This document shows, piece after piece, positions 48,965 through 58,402 of a stretch of 64,000 bases of DNA. A model generated the notes under the pieces. That model made no database searches and was not told the origin of the DNA. It worked only from the letters and a program-made list of their open reading frames with translations. Made by a program: the position numbers and the translations under genes. Numbering within the stretch: position 1 is the stretch's first letter; each line of letters starts with the position of its first letter. Source of the stretch: an uncultured Eubacteriales bacterium (lineage in GTDB: Bacteria; Bacillota; Clostridia; Oscillospirales; CAG-382); assembly GCA_934444645.1 (NCBI GenBank), contig CAKSCV010000003.1, positions 1 through 64,000 of the forward strand. The letters run 5' to 3'.

Positions 48965-49585
48965 CTAAAAATAGTTTTTTTCTTCCAGTTTTTTTCGAAG
49001 CGCTTCTCTTGCGCGGAAAAGGCGGGATTTGACTGTTCCGGCTTCAAGTTCCAAACGCGCGCCGACCTCTTCGTAGCTGTAACCGTTTATGTCGCGTAAA
49101 AGAAGTATTTCCTTGTGTTCATCGCTTAATTCGTCGAGAGCCGCATAGAGAATCGCTTTGCGTTCGGTATGAAGAAGTGCTTTTTCGGGATCGTTTTTGC
49201 CGGAGGAGTCCGGAATGTCGGCAATTATTTTTTCGCCGTCCTCATTTTCGGCGTCAAGGCTTAACGTGCGGTTCTTTTTTTCACGCCGCAGAAAATCGAG
49301 TGCGGCGTTTTTGGCAATGCGGTACAGCCAGCTCGAAAAACTGCTTTCGCCCTTGAACGAGTCGATGCAGTGGTATAATTTAAGGAAGACTTCCTGTGAA
49401 ACGTCAAAGCTGTCATCATAACTATGCAAAACCGCATATACGGTGGTGCAGACAAATTTTTCGTATTTACGGACAAGCCGTTCAAACGCGGCAGTATCGC
49501 CGTCTGCGGCGAGAAACGCGTCGCGCGTGTCTTCCGGCAGCGACTCGTCGAGCGTTTTTGCCGGCTTTCGAAATGGGAAAGTCAT
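48965..49585 (-). CDS. ECF RNA polymerase sigma factor
   Basis: A 206-residue sigma-70 factor with only regions 2 and 4. Region 2: FERLVRKYEKFVCTTVYAVL, then DVSQEVFLKLYHCIDSFKGES with core-binding residues and the -10 recognition helix WLYRIAKNAALDFLRR. Region 4: ALDELSDEHKEILLLRDINGYSYEEVG with HTH GTVKSRLFRAREALRKKL. AAAGGAGG precedes ATG 49585. It has a sigma-A-type promoter and is followed by its presumed anti-sigma factor. The target promoters are unknown. Confidence 0.93.
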   Translation of the reverse strand: MTFPFRKPAKTLDESLPEDTRDAFLAADGDTAAFERLVRKYEKFVCTTVYAVLHSYDDSFDVSQEVFLKLYHCIDSFKGESSFSSWLYRIAKNAALDFLRREKKNRTLSLDAENEDGEKIIADIPDSSGKNDPEKALLHTERKAILYAALDELSDEHKEILLLRDINGYSYEEVGARLELEAGTVKSRLFRAREALRKKLEEKNYF

Positions 49586-49650
49586 TCGATCTGTACCTCC
49601 TTTGCGTAAGAGATAAAAATGCGGTATGGCTGAATTTATTAGTATTATTT

Positions 49651-49679
49651 ATTGTATCACATTTTTCCGGCAATTTCAA
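49651..49679 (-). promoter_or_regulatory. Promoter of the ECF sigma gene
   Basis: On the minus strand, TTGAAA (49674-49679) and TACAAT (49651-49656) with a 17-bp spacer. Confidence 0.75.
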
Positions 49680-49782
49680 TACGGAAATGCGGAAAAACAA
49701 AAACTTTTTGCCGTTAACACGTGTGTTTTTTATCAATTTTGAAAATCTGTAAAGGAATATGACAATATTCAAAAAATGTTCA

Positions 49783-49811
49783 TTGCAACCCGCCGCACAT
49801 TGCATTATAAT
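49783..49811 (+). promoter_or_regulatory. Promoter of the MMPL-GLUG operon
   Basis: TTGCAA (49783-49788) and TATAAT (49806-49811) with a 17-bp spacer, divergent from the sigma-factor promoter. Confidence 0.85.
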
Positions 49812-49858
49812 ATATAAGATAAAAAACTTCGATATTGTCAGAAAAGGAGAGATATGCT

Positions 49859-52393
49859 ATGAAAGACCCGAATGCCGCACCTAAGCCGTCGTTCTTTGAA
49901 AAGATTGCGACGGTGGTGGTTGACCGGCGGAATCTGATCTTTTTTCTGTATATCGGTGCTCTGATTTTCAGCCTGTTTTCGAGCACATGGGTGAAGGTCT
50001 GCAACGATATCACCGAGTATCTGCCGCCCGAAACCGAAACCAGACGCGGCCTTACCATTATGGACGAAGAATTCACCACCTTCGGCACGGCACGGATCAT
50101 GGTGTCCAACATCACCTATGATAAGGCGCTTGAGCTTCAAGAGCAGCTTGAAGCTATTGAAGGCGTCAGCGAAGTGACCTTTGACGAAACCGACGAGCAT
50201 TTTAAGAATACGTCCGCTTTGTTCGATATCACGTTTCACGCCGAGGAGGATGAAGCACTTGCCATTGACGCCATGAACGCCGTCAAGGAACAGCTTGCGG
50301 ACTATGATACCTATGTCAAAAGCACGGTCGGCAGCTCGGATTCCGAAACGCTTGCCGAGGAAATGAACTTAATTTTACTCATTGCGGCTGTCATCATTGT
50401 GCTTGTTTTGCTGTTCACCTCTCGAACCTATGCCGAGATCCCGGTGCTGATCATGACCTTCGGCACGGCAGCCTTATTAAATAAAGGTACAAATTTCTTT
50501 TTCGATGAGATTTCGTTCGTCTCCAATTCGGTCACCGTGGTGCTGCAGCTGGCACTTGCCATCGATTATGCCATCATCCTTCTGCACCGCTTCACCGAAG
50601 AAAAGGCCACCAAGCCGACGCGCGAGGCAGCCATTTCCGCCCTCAGCCAAGCCATTCCCGAGATTTCCGCCAGCAGCCTTACCACCATTTCCGGCCTTGT
50701 GGCGATGATGTTTATGCAGTTCCGCTTGGGCTTTGATATGGGTATGGTGCTTGTTAAAGCCATTCTTTTAAGCCTTATCACGGTATTTACCCTGATGCCG
50801 GGCCTTTTGATGCTGTTTTCGAACTTGATCGAAAAATCGGCACACAAAAGCTTTGTGCCGAAGATCGATAAATGGGGCAAGGTGGTCGTGTTCACACGTT
50901 ACATTGTTCCGCCGGTGTTTGTGCTTGTGATCGTCGGTGCATTTTTCCTTTCAAGCAACTGCCCGTATGTCTATGGCTTTACACTTGTTGATACCGAACG
51001 CAAAAACGAAACGCAGATCGCCGAGGAAAAGATTGAAGATACCTTCGGAAAGCAAAATCTGCTGGCACTCATTGTTCCTTCCGGCAACTACGATGCCGAA
51101 AAGAGCATTTTGCAGGAGCTTGAAAAACGCGATGAAGTGGATCATACGCTTGGTCTTGCCAACACCGAGGCCATGGACGGGTATCTGCTTACCGATAAGC
51201 TCACGCCGCGCGAGTTTTCCGAAATGACGGATATCGATTATGAGCTTGTGTGTGCCGTGTATGCCGCCTATGCGGTGGACGATGAAAACTACGGAAAGCT
51301 TGCCGGCGGAATCAGCTCCTACAGCGTGCCGCTCATCGATATGTTCCTTTTCATCTGTGAACAAAAGGATAAAGGCATTATCACGCTTGATGACGACGAG
51401 CTGAACGACGACCTCGATACGCTGTACGACAAGCTGCTCGACGCCAAGGCGCAATTGCAGAGTGACACCTACACGCGTATGCTTATTTATTTGACGTTGC
51501 CCGAGGAAGGCGAGGAGACCTTTGCGTTCCTAAAAACCATCCACAGCATTGCCGAAAAATACTATCCGGCCGGCAGCGTCATTATTGCCGGCGATGCCGA
51601 AAACGATTATGACCTGTCCGCTTCCTTCGTGAACGATAACATCATGATCAGCATCCTTTCGGCTGTCTTTGTCATCATCGTGCTGTTGTTCACCTTCCAG
51701 TCGGTGGGACTGCCGGTTCTGTTGATCGCCGTCATTCAAGGCAGTATCTGGATCAACTTCTCGTTCCCGACGGTCACGTCAAGCCCCATCTATTTCTTGG
51801 GGTACCTCATCGTCAGTTCCATTCAAATGGGTGCCAACATCGACTATGCCATCGTTATTTCCAGCCGCTACATGGAGCTTAAAAACTCCCTGCCGCCGCG
51901 AAAAGCCATTGTGGAAGCGCTCAATCTTGCGTTCCCGACCATTGTGACATCGGGCACCATCCTTGCAGCGGCAGGCATCTTGATTGCCAAGCTTTCCACA
52001 AACGCCGTCATCGCCGGTATCGGCTCCAACCTCGGCCGCGGAACGCTAATCTCCATGTTCTTGGTCATGGGTGTTCTTCCGCAGATTCTGTTGCTCGGCG
52101 ATATCATCATTGAAAAAACCAAATTCTCGCTTCCGCTTCCGGAGGTCACCAAGAGCACGACCGGCATCGTTTTTGTGAACGGCCGCGTGCGCGGACGCGT
52201 TTCGGGCTTTGTGGACGCCAATATCACCGGTGTGATCCGCGGCGACGTGAATGCCATTGTGGAGGCCGGTAATATCCATCAGACGGATTTGCCCGAATCG
52301 CCGCAGGCACTATCCGGACCGGAAGATCCGGCCGATGTCAAACCCGACACCGACGGAAAGGAGGAAACAAACGATGAAACGCCTAATAAATAA
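49859..52393 (+). CDS. MMPL/RND-superfamily transporter
   Basis: An 844-residue membrane protein with the duplicated RND layout: one helix, an outer loop domain, five helices, then the same again. The first MMPL block has LLIAAVIIVLVLLFTSRTYAEI and a central ALAIDYAIILLHRF with the proton-relay Asp; the second has IQMGANIDYAIVISSRYMEL. Members move lipids, wall components or drugs using proton flow. The start at 49859 follows AAGGAGAG. The next gene starts 20 bp inside its 3' end, indicating coupled synthesis with a surface protein. Confidence 0.9.
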   Translation: MKDPNAAPKPSFFEKIATVVVDRRNLIFFLYIGALIFSLFSSTWVKVCNDITEYLPPETETRRGLTIMDEEFTTFGTARIMVSNITYDKALELQEQLEAIEGVSEVTFDETDEHFKNTSALFDITFHAEEDEALAIDAMNAVKEQLADYDTYVKSTVGSSDSETLAEEMNLILLIAAVIIVLVLLFTSRTYAEIPVLIMTFGTAALLNKGTNFFFDEISFVSNSVTVVLQLALAIDYAIILLHRFTEEKATKPTREAAISALSQAIPEISASSLTTISGLVAMMFMQFRLGFDMGMVLVKAILLSLITVFTLMPGLLMLFSNLIEKSAHKSFVPKIDKWGKVVVFTRYIVPPVFVLVIVGAFFLSSNCPYVYGFTLVDTERKNETQIAEEKIEDTFGKQNLLALIVPSGNYDAEKSILQELEKRDEVDHTLGLANTEAMDGYLLTDKLTPREFSEMTDIDYELVCAVYAAYAVDDENYGKLAGGISSYSVPLIDMFLFICEQKDKGIITLDDDELNDDLDTLYDKLLDAKAQLQSDTYTRMLIYLTLPEEGEETFAFLKTIHSIAEKYYPAGSVIIAGDAENDYDLSASFVNDNIMISILSAVFVIIVLLFTFQSVGLPVLLIAVIQGSIWINFSFPTVTSSPIYFLGYLIVSSIQMGANIDYAIVISSRYMELKNSLPPRKAIVEALNLAFPTIVTSGTILAAAGILIAKLSTNAVIAGIGSNLGRGTLISMFLVMGVLPQILLLGDIIIEKTKFSLPLPEVTKSTTGIVFVNGRVRGRVSGFVDANITGVIRGDVNAIVEAGNIHQTDLPESPQALSGPEDPADVKPDTDGKEETNDETPNK

Positions 52394-55300
52394 GCTTCAG
52401 CGGTCACTGTGCCGTGCATTGCCAATTATGCTTTCGGCTTTACTGATACTCGGATCCTTCCCGGTCTTTGCCGTGCCGACATCAGCCGGAGACGAAAACG
52501 CACAAGCCTATCCGGACGGCGCACTCCTCATCGGTTCGGAGGAGGAATTGCTTGCTTTTGTTCAGACCTGCTCGCTCGACAGCTATTCAAAAGGCTTAAA
52601 AGTCTTTCTGACACAGAATATCACCCTGCATGCCGCCGATTTTTCCGGTATCCCGTATTTTGCCGGTGAATTTGACGGCGGTGACCACGTCATCGACGGC
52701 GTGTCGCTGGCGGCCGGCGGCTCAACACGCGGCTTCTTCCGCTATGTGGCGCAAGGCGCAGTCGTAAAAAATCTCACCGTGCGCGGTGTCATCTGCCCGC
52801 AAGGCACTAAAGCTACCGTCGGCGGTATCGCCGCCGACAACCGCGGCACACTGCTTAATTGCCGCTTTAACGGAAAAATCGAAGGCAAAAGCGATGTCGG
52901 CGGCATTGCCGGCATCAATCAATCGACTGGTCAAATTGAAAACTGCGCCGCTTGGGGTACGGTCACCGGCGAATACCGCACCGGCGGTATCTGCGGTGAA
53001 AACCTCGGAACGATTACCGATAGCACCAACCATGCGCGCGTCAACACCGTCGAGGTAGAGGTGACGTTCGATGTCAGTGATTTTGATATCCGCAACATCA
53101 CCGATGCCGATACCAATATCACCTGTACCGATACCGGCGGCGTTGCCGGATATTCCTCGGGCATCATCCGTTCGTGCAACAACCGCGGCACGGTCGGCTA
53201 TGCGCATACCGGCTATAACGTCGGCGGCATCGCCGGCAGACAGAGCGGCTTTATGACCGGCTGCAACAACTACGGCAGCGTCTGCGGCCGCAAGGATATC
53301 GCCGGAATTGTCGGTCAGGCTGAACCGTATGTGGCTTTGACCTATAACCAGAGCATCTTAAACGATATTTTCGATGAGTTTGATAATCTGCAAGGGCTGC
53401 TCGGTGATATGCTCGACCACAACACCAACCTTCCGACCGATATTTCCAACCATTTGAATGCACTGGGCGACAGCCTTACCGGTGCCAAGGACGACACAAA
53501 AGAGCTGATCGATACTGTCAGCGGCTGGGGCGACGAGAGCATCGATACCGTCAATGAGGCCATGAACCGCGTATCCTTTGTTATTGATAACGTTTCGCCG
53601 ATGGTGACGGATCTGCAGGTGGGCTTGAATAAGCTGTCACGCGCGTGCGATTATTTGGACAATGCGCTTGTGAATGCGGAAGAAGCCGTGCGCATTCTTT
53701 CGGATTCCACCGAATTGGAAAACGCTTTGGACAGCTTGAAAAACGTATCCACGGAAGCACAAAGCGCCTTGACCGACCTTTCAAGCGCCATGAACGCCTT
53801 GAATTCCGCACTCGGAGACACCTCGAAAACCGGCGAAGCCTTAGACGATATCACAACCGCACTCAAGGCTCTGTCCAAAGCACTCAGTAAAATCGATGCC
53901 TCCATCACCAAAATTGCCGATTTGATCGAAATTCCGGATTTGTCCGGCTTGACCGCCGAAGAAGCGCTGAATATGGATATTTCTTCCGTCACGGACGATT
54001 TCAAAGCGTTTAAGAGAGAATTCAAAAACATCGCGCAAAATGTCAGCAAAGCCAACGATGCATTAACGATGATTCTTGACGGCGTCAGCGTGATTACCGG
54101 CGAATTGGATCCGAAGCTGCTCAGTACCGCGCTGACGACCACCTCGCGTGCGTTTAACACGCTTTCCGGAACGGCCGACGATATCAATGCCTCTCTCGAC
54201 AGCATGATCGCCTTTTGCGGCGACTTGAAAAATGCCGGCGGTGCTATTACCGATGCCGCTGAAGAAATGCAAAGCGTGACCAAGGAGTTCAAGGGCGCGT
54301 TCGACTGGTTCTCCAAAGCGTCCGACCGCTTAAAAAATACGGCCGATGAGCTGTCTGCCATGCCGGATCTCTCCTTCTCGAAAATCGGCGATAAGGTCAC
54401 AAGCACCTCCGATTCGTTAAACCAAACCGTGACCGAAATGCAGAATACGCTGTCCTCTTTGAACAGTCTCGTGACCGATTCTTCGGACGTTTTTGTGTCC
54501 GATCTGAAGGGAATCAACGGAAAATTCAGCGATATTATTACCCTTTTCCGCAAAGCGAATGACGACGCAGCAGCCGATAAAACGGCGGACGATGTATATG
54601 AGGATATTTCGGAGTCTGATACCGAAAGCTCAAATGCTACCGGCAAAGTGTCAAAATGCATCAATTACGGCACCATTGAAGGGGATGTCAACATCGGCGG
54701 TATCGCCGGAGCCATGGCCATTGAGCGCGATTTCGACCCGGAGGACGATCTGCAAAAATTCGGCAACCGTTCCACCGACTTCGTGTTCCGCACCAGAACC
54801 GTGCTTCGCGATTGCGAAAACCGCGGTGATATCACCTCAAAGAAAAACGCGGTCGGCAGCATCGTCGGACGCATGGATCTCGGCACGGTAATATCCTGCG
54901 ACGGCTATGGCAGCGTTACCAGCACCGGCGGTGATTATGTCGGCGGCATTGCCGGAATCAGTTACACCTCAATTCTTGCGTGCCATGCCAAAGCGACGCT
55001 TTCCGGCAGACGCTATGTCGGCGGCATTGCCGGTAAGGCGCATGACGTGAAAAAATGCATCAGCGTTCCGGCTGTGGATAAAGGCGAACAGTTTGTCGGC
55101 GCGGTCGTGGGCGATGCGGACGGCGATATCGTGTCCAACCGCTTTGTCAGCCGCGAGCTTGCCGGCTGGGACGGCGTGAGCTATGCCGGAAAAGCTGAGC
55201 CGATGAGCTATGAGACTTTGAAAAACGAAACAAATCTTTCGGAAAATATGACGACCGAAACCGCCGTTTTCCGGGCGGAGGATACAGTTGTCGCGCGCGT

Positions 55301-55964
55301 TGTCTACACCTATGGCGAACCGATCCCGGCTGATAAGATTCCGCCCGTGCCGGATAAGAGCGGCTATGAAGGGCATTGGCAGTACGAAGGCGAAGCTTTG
55401 ACCTATGGCAGAACCATCGAAGCGGAGTATCTTCCGTATGTGACGGCTCTTGCGGTTGGCAGCGACGGAACGCTTCCGACGACCCTTTTGGACGGCAGCT
55501 TCAACCAAACCGCGCACGCCGAAATCGTCGCTTTTGGCGGCAGCACCGCCGGCCTTCCGGACAGCGCACTTTACGCCTATACGATCACGGTCGGCAATGC
55601 CGTGTGCGGAACGGACGCGTTCCGCGTGCACATCGCAAAGCCTGAGGACTTCTCAAAAACCGCCGTATATGTGTCGGACGGCACCGAATGGGAGCTTGTC
55701 GATTCGTCTGAAGACGGCAGCTATCTTGTGTTCGATGCCGCAGGCGAAAGCGTGACCTTTGCCTTGGTGAAAGCGACCGATTATCAGCTCTTAAATCTGC
55801 TTGTCGGACTTGCAGCCTTGCTTGTGCTTGTGGTGATCGTTGCGGTCGCGCGCAAAAAACACAAGAAAGGAAAATCGCAAAAGAGCCAAAAATCGAAAAA
55901 GGGCAAAAAAGCCCAAAAGAAGCCGAAACCGTCGGAGGTTTCCGAAGAAAACGTGTTCGAGTAG
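52374..55964 (+). CDS. Large GLUG-repeat and coiled-coil surface protein
   Basis: A 1196-residue exported, membrane-anchored protein. Signal peptide 1-33 (LPIMLSALLILGSFPVFA). GLUG-type repeats at about 110-320 (for example VGGIAGINQSTGQIENCAAW and VGGIAGRQSGFMTGCNNYG). A long helical heptad region at about 325-745 resembles YhgE/Pip-type stalks. A second GLUG block is at about 760-930, followed by beta-rich C-terminal domains. A membrane helix at about 1139-1160 is followed by a Lys-rich tail. AAAGGAGG precedes ATG 52374, inside the transporter gene. It probably acts with the MMPL transporter at the cell surface; the function is unknown. Confidence 0.87.
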   Translation: MKRLINKLQRSLCRALPIMLSALLILGSFPVFAVPTSAGDENAQAYPDGALLIGSEEELLAFVQTCSLDSYSKGLKVFLTQNITLHAADFSGIPYFAGEFDGGDHVIDGVSLAAGGSTRGFFRYVAQGAVVKNLTVRGVICPQGTKATVGGIAADNRGTLLNCRFNGKIEGKSDVGGIAGINQSTGQIENCAAWGTVTGEYRTGGICGENLGTITDSTNHARVNTVEVEVTFDVSDFDIRNITDADTNITCTDTGGVAGYSSGIIRSCNNRGTVGYAHTGYNVGGIAGRQSGFMTGCNNYGSVCGRKDIAGIVGQAEPYVALTYNQSILNDIFDEFDNLQGLLGDMLDHNTNLPTDISNHLNALGDSLTGAKDDTKELIDTVSGWGDESIDTVNEAMNRVSFVIDNVSPMVTDLQVGLNKLSRACDYLDNALVNAEEAVRILSDSTELENALDSLKNVSTEAQSALTDLSSAMNALNSALGDTSKTGEALDDITTALKALSKALSKIDASITKIADLIEIPDLSGLTAEEALNMDISSVTDDFKAFKREFKNIAQNVSKANDALTMILDGVSVITGELDPKLLSTALTTTSRAFNTLSGTADDINASLDSMIAFCGDLKNAGGAITDAAEEMQSVTKEFKGAFDWFSKASDRLKNTADELSAMPDLSFSKIGDKVTSTSDSLNQTVTEMQNTLSSLNSLVTDSSDVFVSDLKGINGKFSDIITLFRKANDDAAADKTADDVYEDISESDTESSNATGKVSKCINYGTIEGDVNIGGIAGAMAIERDFDPEDDLQKFGNRSTDFVFRTRTVLRDCENRGDITSKKNAVGSIVGRMDLGTVISCDGYGSVTSTGGDYVGGIAGISYTSILACHAKATLSGRRYVGGIAGKAHDVKKCISVPAVDKGEQFVGAVVGDADGDIVSNRFVSRELAGWDGVSYAGKAEPMSYETLKNETNLSENMTTETAVFRAEDTVVARVVYTYGEPIPADKIPPVPDKSGYEGHWQYEGEALTYGRTIEAEYLPYVTALAVGSDGTLPTTLLDGSFNQTAHAEIVAFGGSTAGLPDSALYAYTITVGNAVCGTDAFRVHIAKPEDFSKTAVYVSDGTEWELVDSSEDGSYLVFDAAGESVTFALVKATDYQLLNLLVGLAALLVLVVIVAVARKKHKKGKSQKSQKSKKGKKAQKKPKPSEVSEENVFE

Positions 55965-56008
55965 ACTCTTTCGTTTTGCCTGTATATAATATATAAGGAA
56001 GAAAAATG

Positions 56009-56062
56009 AAATCAGACGCCCGATCGCGTGTGTGCAACCCGGTCGAAGCGTCTGATTTTTTC
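56009..56062 (+). terminator. Intrinsic terminator of the MMPL-GLUG operon
   Basis: AATCAGACGC pairs with GCGTCTGATT around a long loop, followed by TTTTT. Confidence 0.88.
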
Positions 56063-56115
56063 CAAAATACCCTTCGGATTTTCTTATACCGGTATACCGA
56101 AAAAGGAGAAAAAAC

Positions 56116-56394
56116 GTGTTAAAAATCCTCTGTTATTATCTTGTGGCCATCTCATTTTTGGCGGTGATCCTTACGCTTTACGATAAGTGTGCCGCCCGAA
56201 AAGGCAGGTGGCGCATTTCGGAAAACGCGCTTTTGTGCGTTGCCGCTTTCGGCGGATCGGCGGCTATGCTTTTGACTATGCTTCTCATCCGGCATAAGAC
56301 AAAACACGTGAAATTCATGGCAGGCCTGCCGCTCATTTTATTATTGCAAAGCTTATTTGCCGCTTTTGTCGCATACGGAATTTCCTGGCGATAG
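56116..56394 (+). CDS. DUF1294-family small membrane protein
   Basis: 92 residues with three hydrophobic helices (about 3-20, 38-57, 68-88) and the family pattern DKCAARKGRWRISENALL followed by AAFGGSAAMLLTMLLIRHKTKHVKF. Function is unknown. The start is GTG 56116 with AAGGAG 9 bp upstream. Just before it lies a copy of the TATACCGGTATA palindrome (about 56086-56098). Confidence 0.85.
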   Translation: MLKILCYYLVAISFLAVILTLYDKCAARKGRWRISENALLCVAAFGGSAAMLLTMLLIRHKTKHVKFMAGLPLILLLQSLFAAFVAYGISWR

Positions 56395-56660
56395 CGAACA
56401 AATTAATTGAGCGAAATGCACAAAATTAATATTTGAAATTTGTTGAAAACGGTCAAAAATCACAAGCAAAACGCCGTTGTTTTTCTGTCGGACGAAATGT
56501 AAACTCTTTTTAAACGTCCGGGTTTATGTCAACTGAATTATGCAAGTGAAAGCTCGCGGGAATATTTTTTGAAAATCGGGCATATACTGTAAAAAACAGG
56601 AAAAATATCTGACGTTTTCCTGAAAATCGGCAAAAAACCGACAAAATTCCCAAAAAAGGC
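56395..56660. other. AT-rich intergenic region with several small dyads
   Basis: No gene is visible. Three inverted repeats are seen: CGGACG (56489-56494) with CGTCCG (56515-56520), CAGGAAAA (56597-56604) with TTTTCCTG (56615-56622), and TCGG/CCGA near 56627-56641. They precede the promoter of the G5/3D gene and could be operators or a decayed element. Confidence 0.4.
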
Positions 56661-56689
56661 TTGACAAATCGTGTGAAGTGTGCTAATAT
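56661..56689 (+). promoter_or_regulatory. Promoter of the G5/3D-domain gene
   Basis: A perfect TTGACA (56661-56666) and TAATAT (56684-56689) with a 17-bp spacer. Confidence 0.85.
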
Positions 56690-56748
56690 ACACGATTGCA
56701 AAATTACGGAAGTCGTTTTTTTGCCAAATTTCCGAAAAGGAGCATAGT

Positions 56749-57654
56749 ATGGTTGTGAATGAAAAGTTAACGGCGGCGCGAAAAAGAATCACCGTTTTTC
56801 TCGTGCTTTTGGCTGTTGCTGCCGTCCTTGCCGTCCCGACGTACGCTTTTTCTGAAATCTACGGAAATCCGACCGCCGAAGAGACCGAAGCCCGAACGTT
56901 ATGGACGGATCTCGGCGAGGGTCCCGTGGATGTTACGCTCGTGATGAACGGCAACGCGTATGACTACACCTATTTTCCCGTGGAATGCACGGATTTTCTT
57001 GCCTATGCAGGCGTTACGCTGACCGAAATCGATTCGCTCAATGTTGCGTCCGATACGATTCTGTACGACAACATGATGATCGATGTGTCCACGATCGCTT
57101 ACAATGAGTACACCGTGGAGGAACCGATGCCCTGCGACTATGACCTCATCGAGGTCGATACCATCCCGAAAGGCGAGATGAAGATTCTCACCGAAGGCGT
57201 GAGCGGCGTCAAAAAGGTCACGTATATCGAAAAATGCGTAGACGGCGTTACGGTCGAGCGTGAAGTCATCGGCGAAGAAGTGGTGATCCCCTGTGTCAAC
57301 GGAACGGCCGAATACGGCGTCGGCGGCACAGTCACGGCGTCCGACGGTACGACATATGCATACAGCTACAAAAAGTATATGGAGGCGACGGCTTACACCT
57401 ATGTGCCGGGGCTTACCACTATGACCACCGCTACCGGCGCAACGCTTGCCAAAGGCATTGTGGCGGTTGACCCGAAGGTGATTCCGTTACACACGAAAAT
57501 GTATATTGCATCGGATACGGTGGAATATGGTGTGGGCGTTGCCGAGGATACAGGCGGAGCCATTAAAGGCAATATCGTGGATCTCGCCTATATGTCGTAT
57601 GACGAATGCATTCAGTTCGGCAGACGGAATATGTGGGTCTATATTCTGGAATAA
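56749..57654 (+). CDS. Secreted G5- and 3D-domain cell-wall protein (YabE/RpfB-like)
   Basis: A 301-residue exported protein. One N-terminal hydrophobic helix (about 13-34) is a signal or anchor. A ubiquitin-like segment (VTLVMNGNAYDYTYFPVECT) follows, then a G5 domain (about 125-195, ending VEREVIGEEVVIPCVNGTAEYG). The C-terminal 3D domain (about 210-300) holds the three conserved aspartates (AVDPKVIP, AEDTGGAIKGNIVDLA). Such proteins are lytic transglycosylase-like wall remodellers. The start at 56749 follows AAAAGGAG. It has a strong promoter and no terminator before the rimP promoter is obvious. Confidence 0.9.
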   Translation: MVVNEKLTAARKRITVFLVLLAVAAVLAVPTYAFSEIYGNPTAEETEARTLWTDLGEGPVDVTLVMNGNAYDYTYFPVECTDFLAYAGVTLTEIDSLNVASDTILYDNMMIDVSTIAYNEYTVEEPMPCDYDLIEVDTIPKGEMKILTEGVSGVKKVTYIEKCVDGVTVEREVIGEEVVIPCVNGTAEYGVGGTVTASDGTTYAYSYKKYMEATAYTYVPGLTTMTTATGATLAKGIVAVDPKVIPLHTKMYIASDTVEYGVGVAEDTGGAIKGNIVDLAYMSYDECIQFGRRNMWVYILE

Positions 57655-57731
57655 TCAACGCACAAAAACGGACGTGTTTTTTGTGTAAAATACCGATATT
57701 TGGATTTTGCCGCCTTTTTGTAAAAAAACTA

Positions 57732-57760
57732 TTGATTTTTTCGAAAAGGTGTGCTATAAT
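57732..57760 (+). promoter_or_regulatory. Promoter of the rimP-nusA-infB operon
   Basis: TTGATT (57732-57737) and TATAAT (57755-57760) with a 17-bp spacer. Confidence 0.83.
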
Positions 57761-57782
57761 AAAGCATAAAGAACACGGATGT

Positions 57783-57864
57783 AAGGAGCGGTTGACAAAA
57801 CCGCTCCTTCCTGTTGAAGGACTAACCGGCTTGCTTTGATATAAAAACGCAAAGACGGTCGGTT
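57783..57864 (+). other. Structured 5' leader of the rimP-nusA operon
   Basis: AAGGAGCGGTT (57783-57793) and AACCGCTCCTT (57799-57809) form a perfect 11-bp hairpin right after the transcription start. A second dyad, AACCG (57824-57828) with CGGTT (57860-57864) and inner CTTTG/CAAAG, ends next to the rimP ribosome site. Neither has a U-tract. A role in translation or NusA-dependent control is possible. Confidence 0.6.
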
Positions 57865-57878
57865 GTGAAAGGACTTTT

Positions 57879-58355
57879 ATGGCTGAAAAAAGGAAAAGCG
57901 GAATCGCCGCACGTGTGGCGGAGCTTGTGAAGGACGCCGTTGAAGAATGCGGCGTATCGCTTTGGGATGTGGAATTCGTCAAAGAAGGCCCGGATCACAA
58001 TTTGGTGATCTACATTGACCGTCCCGAAGGCGTATCGCTCACCGATTGCGAAATGGTCAACGACGCAGTTGAGCCGATCATCGACGAGGCCGACCCGATT
58101 GAGGGAAGCTATTATTTGGAGATTTCGTCACCCGGCTTGGAACGGGAGTTGAAAACGCCGGCGCATCTGTGTGCTTTTCTTGGCACAGAAGTGACCGTAA
58201 AGCTGTTCAAGGCGCTTGACGGCACCAAAACACTGCATGGGACGCTTGCGCATTTCAACGAACAGACCGATGAAATCACGCTTGCAAGCGGCGAAAAAGA
58301 GATCACTCTCGCACGAAAAGATGTTGCGAGCATCCGCACGGTGTGCGAGTTTTAA
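57879..58355 (+). CDS. rimP: Ribosome maturation factor RimP
   Basis: Assists 30S subunit maturation. 158 residues: an N-terminal alpha/beta domain (LWDVEFVKEGPDHNLVIYID, YYLEISSPGLERELK) and a C-terminal SH3-like domain (about 90-158). SSPGLER is the family signature. GAAAGGA lies before ATG 57879. First gene of the conserved rimP-nusA-ylxRQ-infB-rbfA operon. Confidence 0.95.
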   Translation: MAEKRKSGIAARVAELVKDAVEECGVSLWDVEFVKEGPDHNLVIYIDRPEGVSLTDCEMVNDAVEPIIDEADPIEGSYYLEISSPGLERELKTPAHLCAFLGTEVTVKLFKALDGTKTLHGTLAHFNEQTDEITLASGEKEITLARKDVASIRTVCEF

Positions 58356-58402
58356 GTACGGATAACAAAAATGACGAACGATATTTGGAGGAATGAAGGG
58401 CA

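Noticed and set aside
53651..54664. Ser-rich open frame on the minus strand opposite the GLUG protein stalk
   Set aside because: It is a mirror of the heptad-repeat coding sequence, with no ribosome site and no family.
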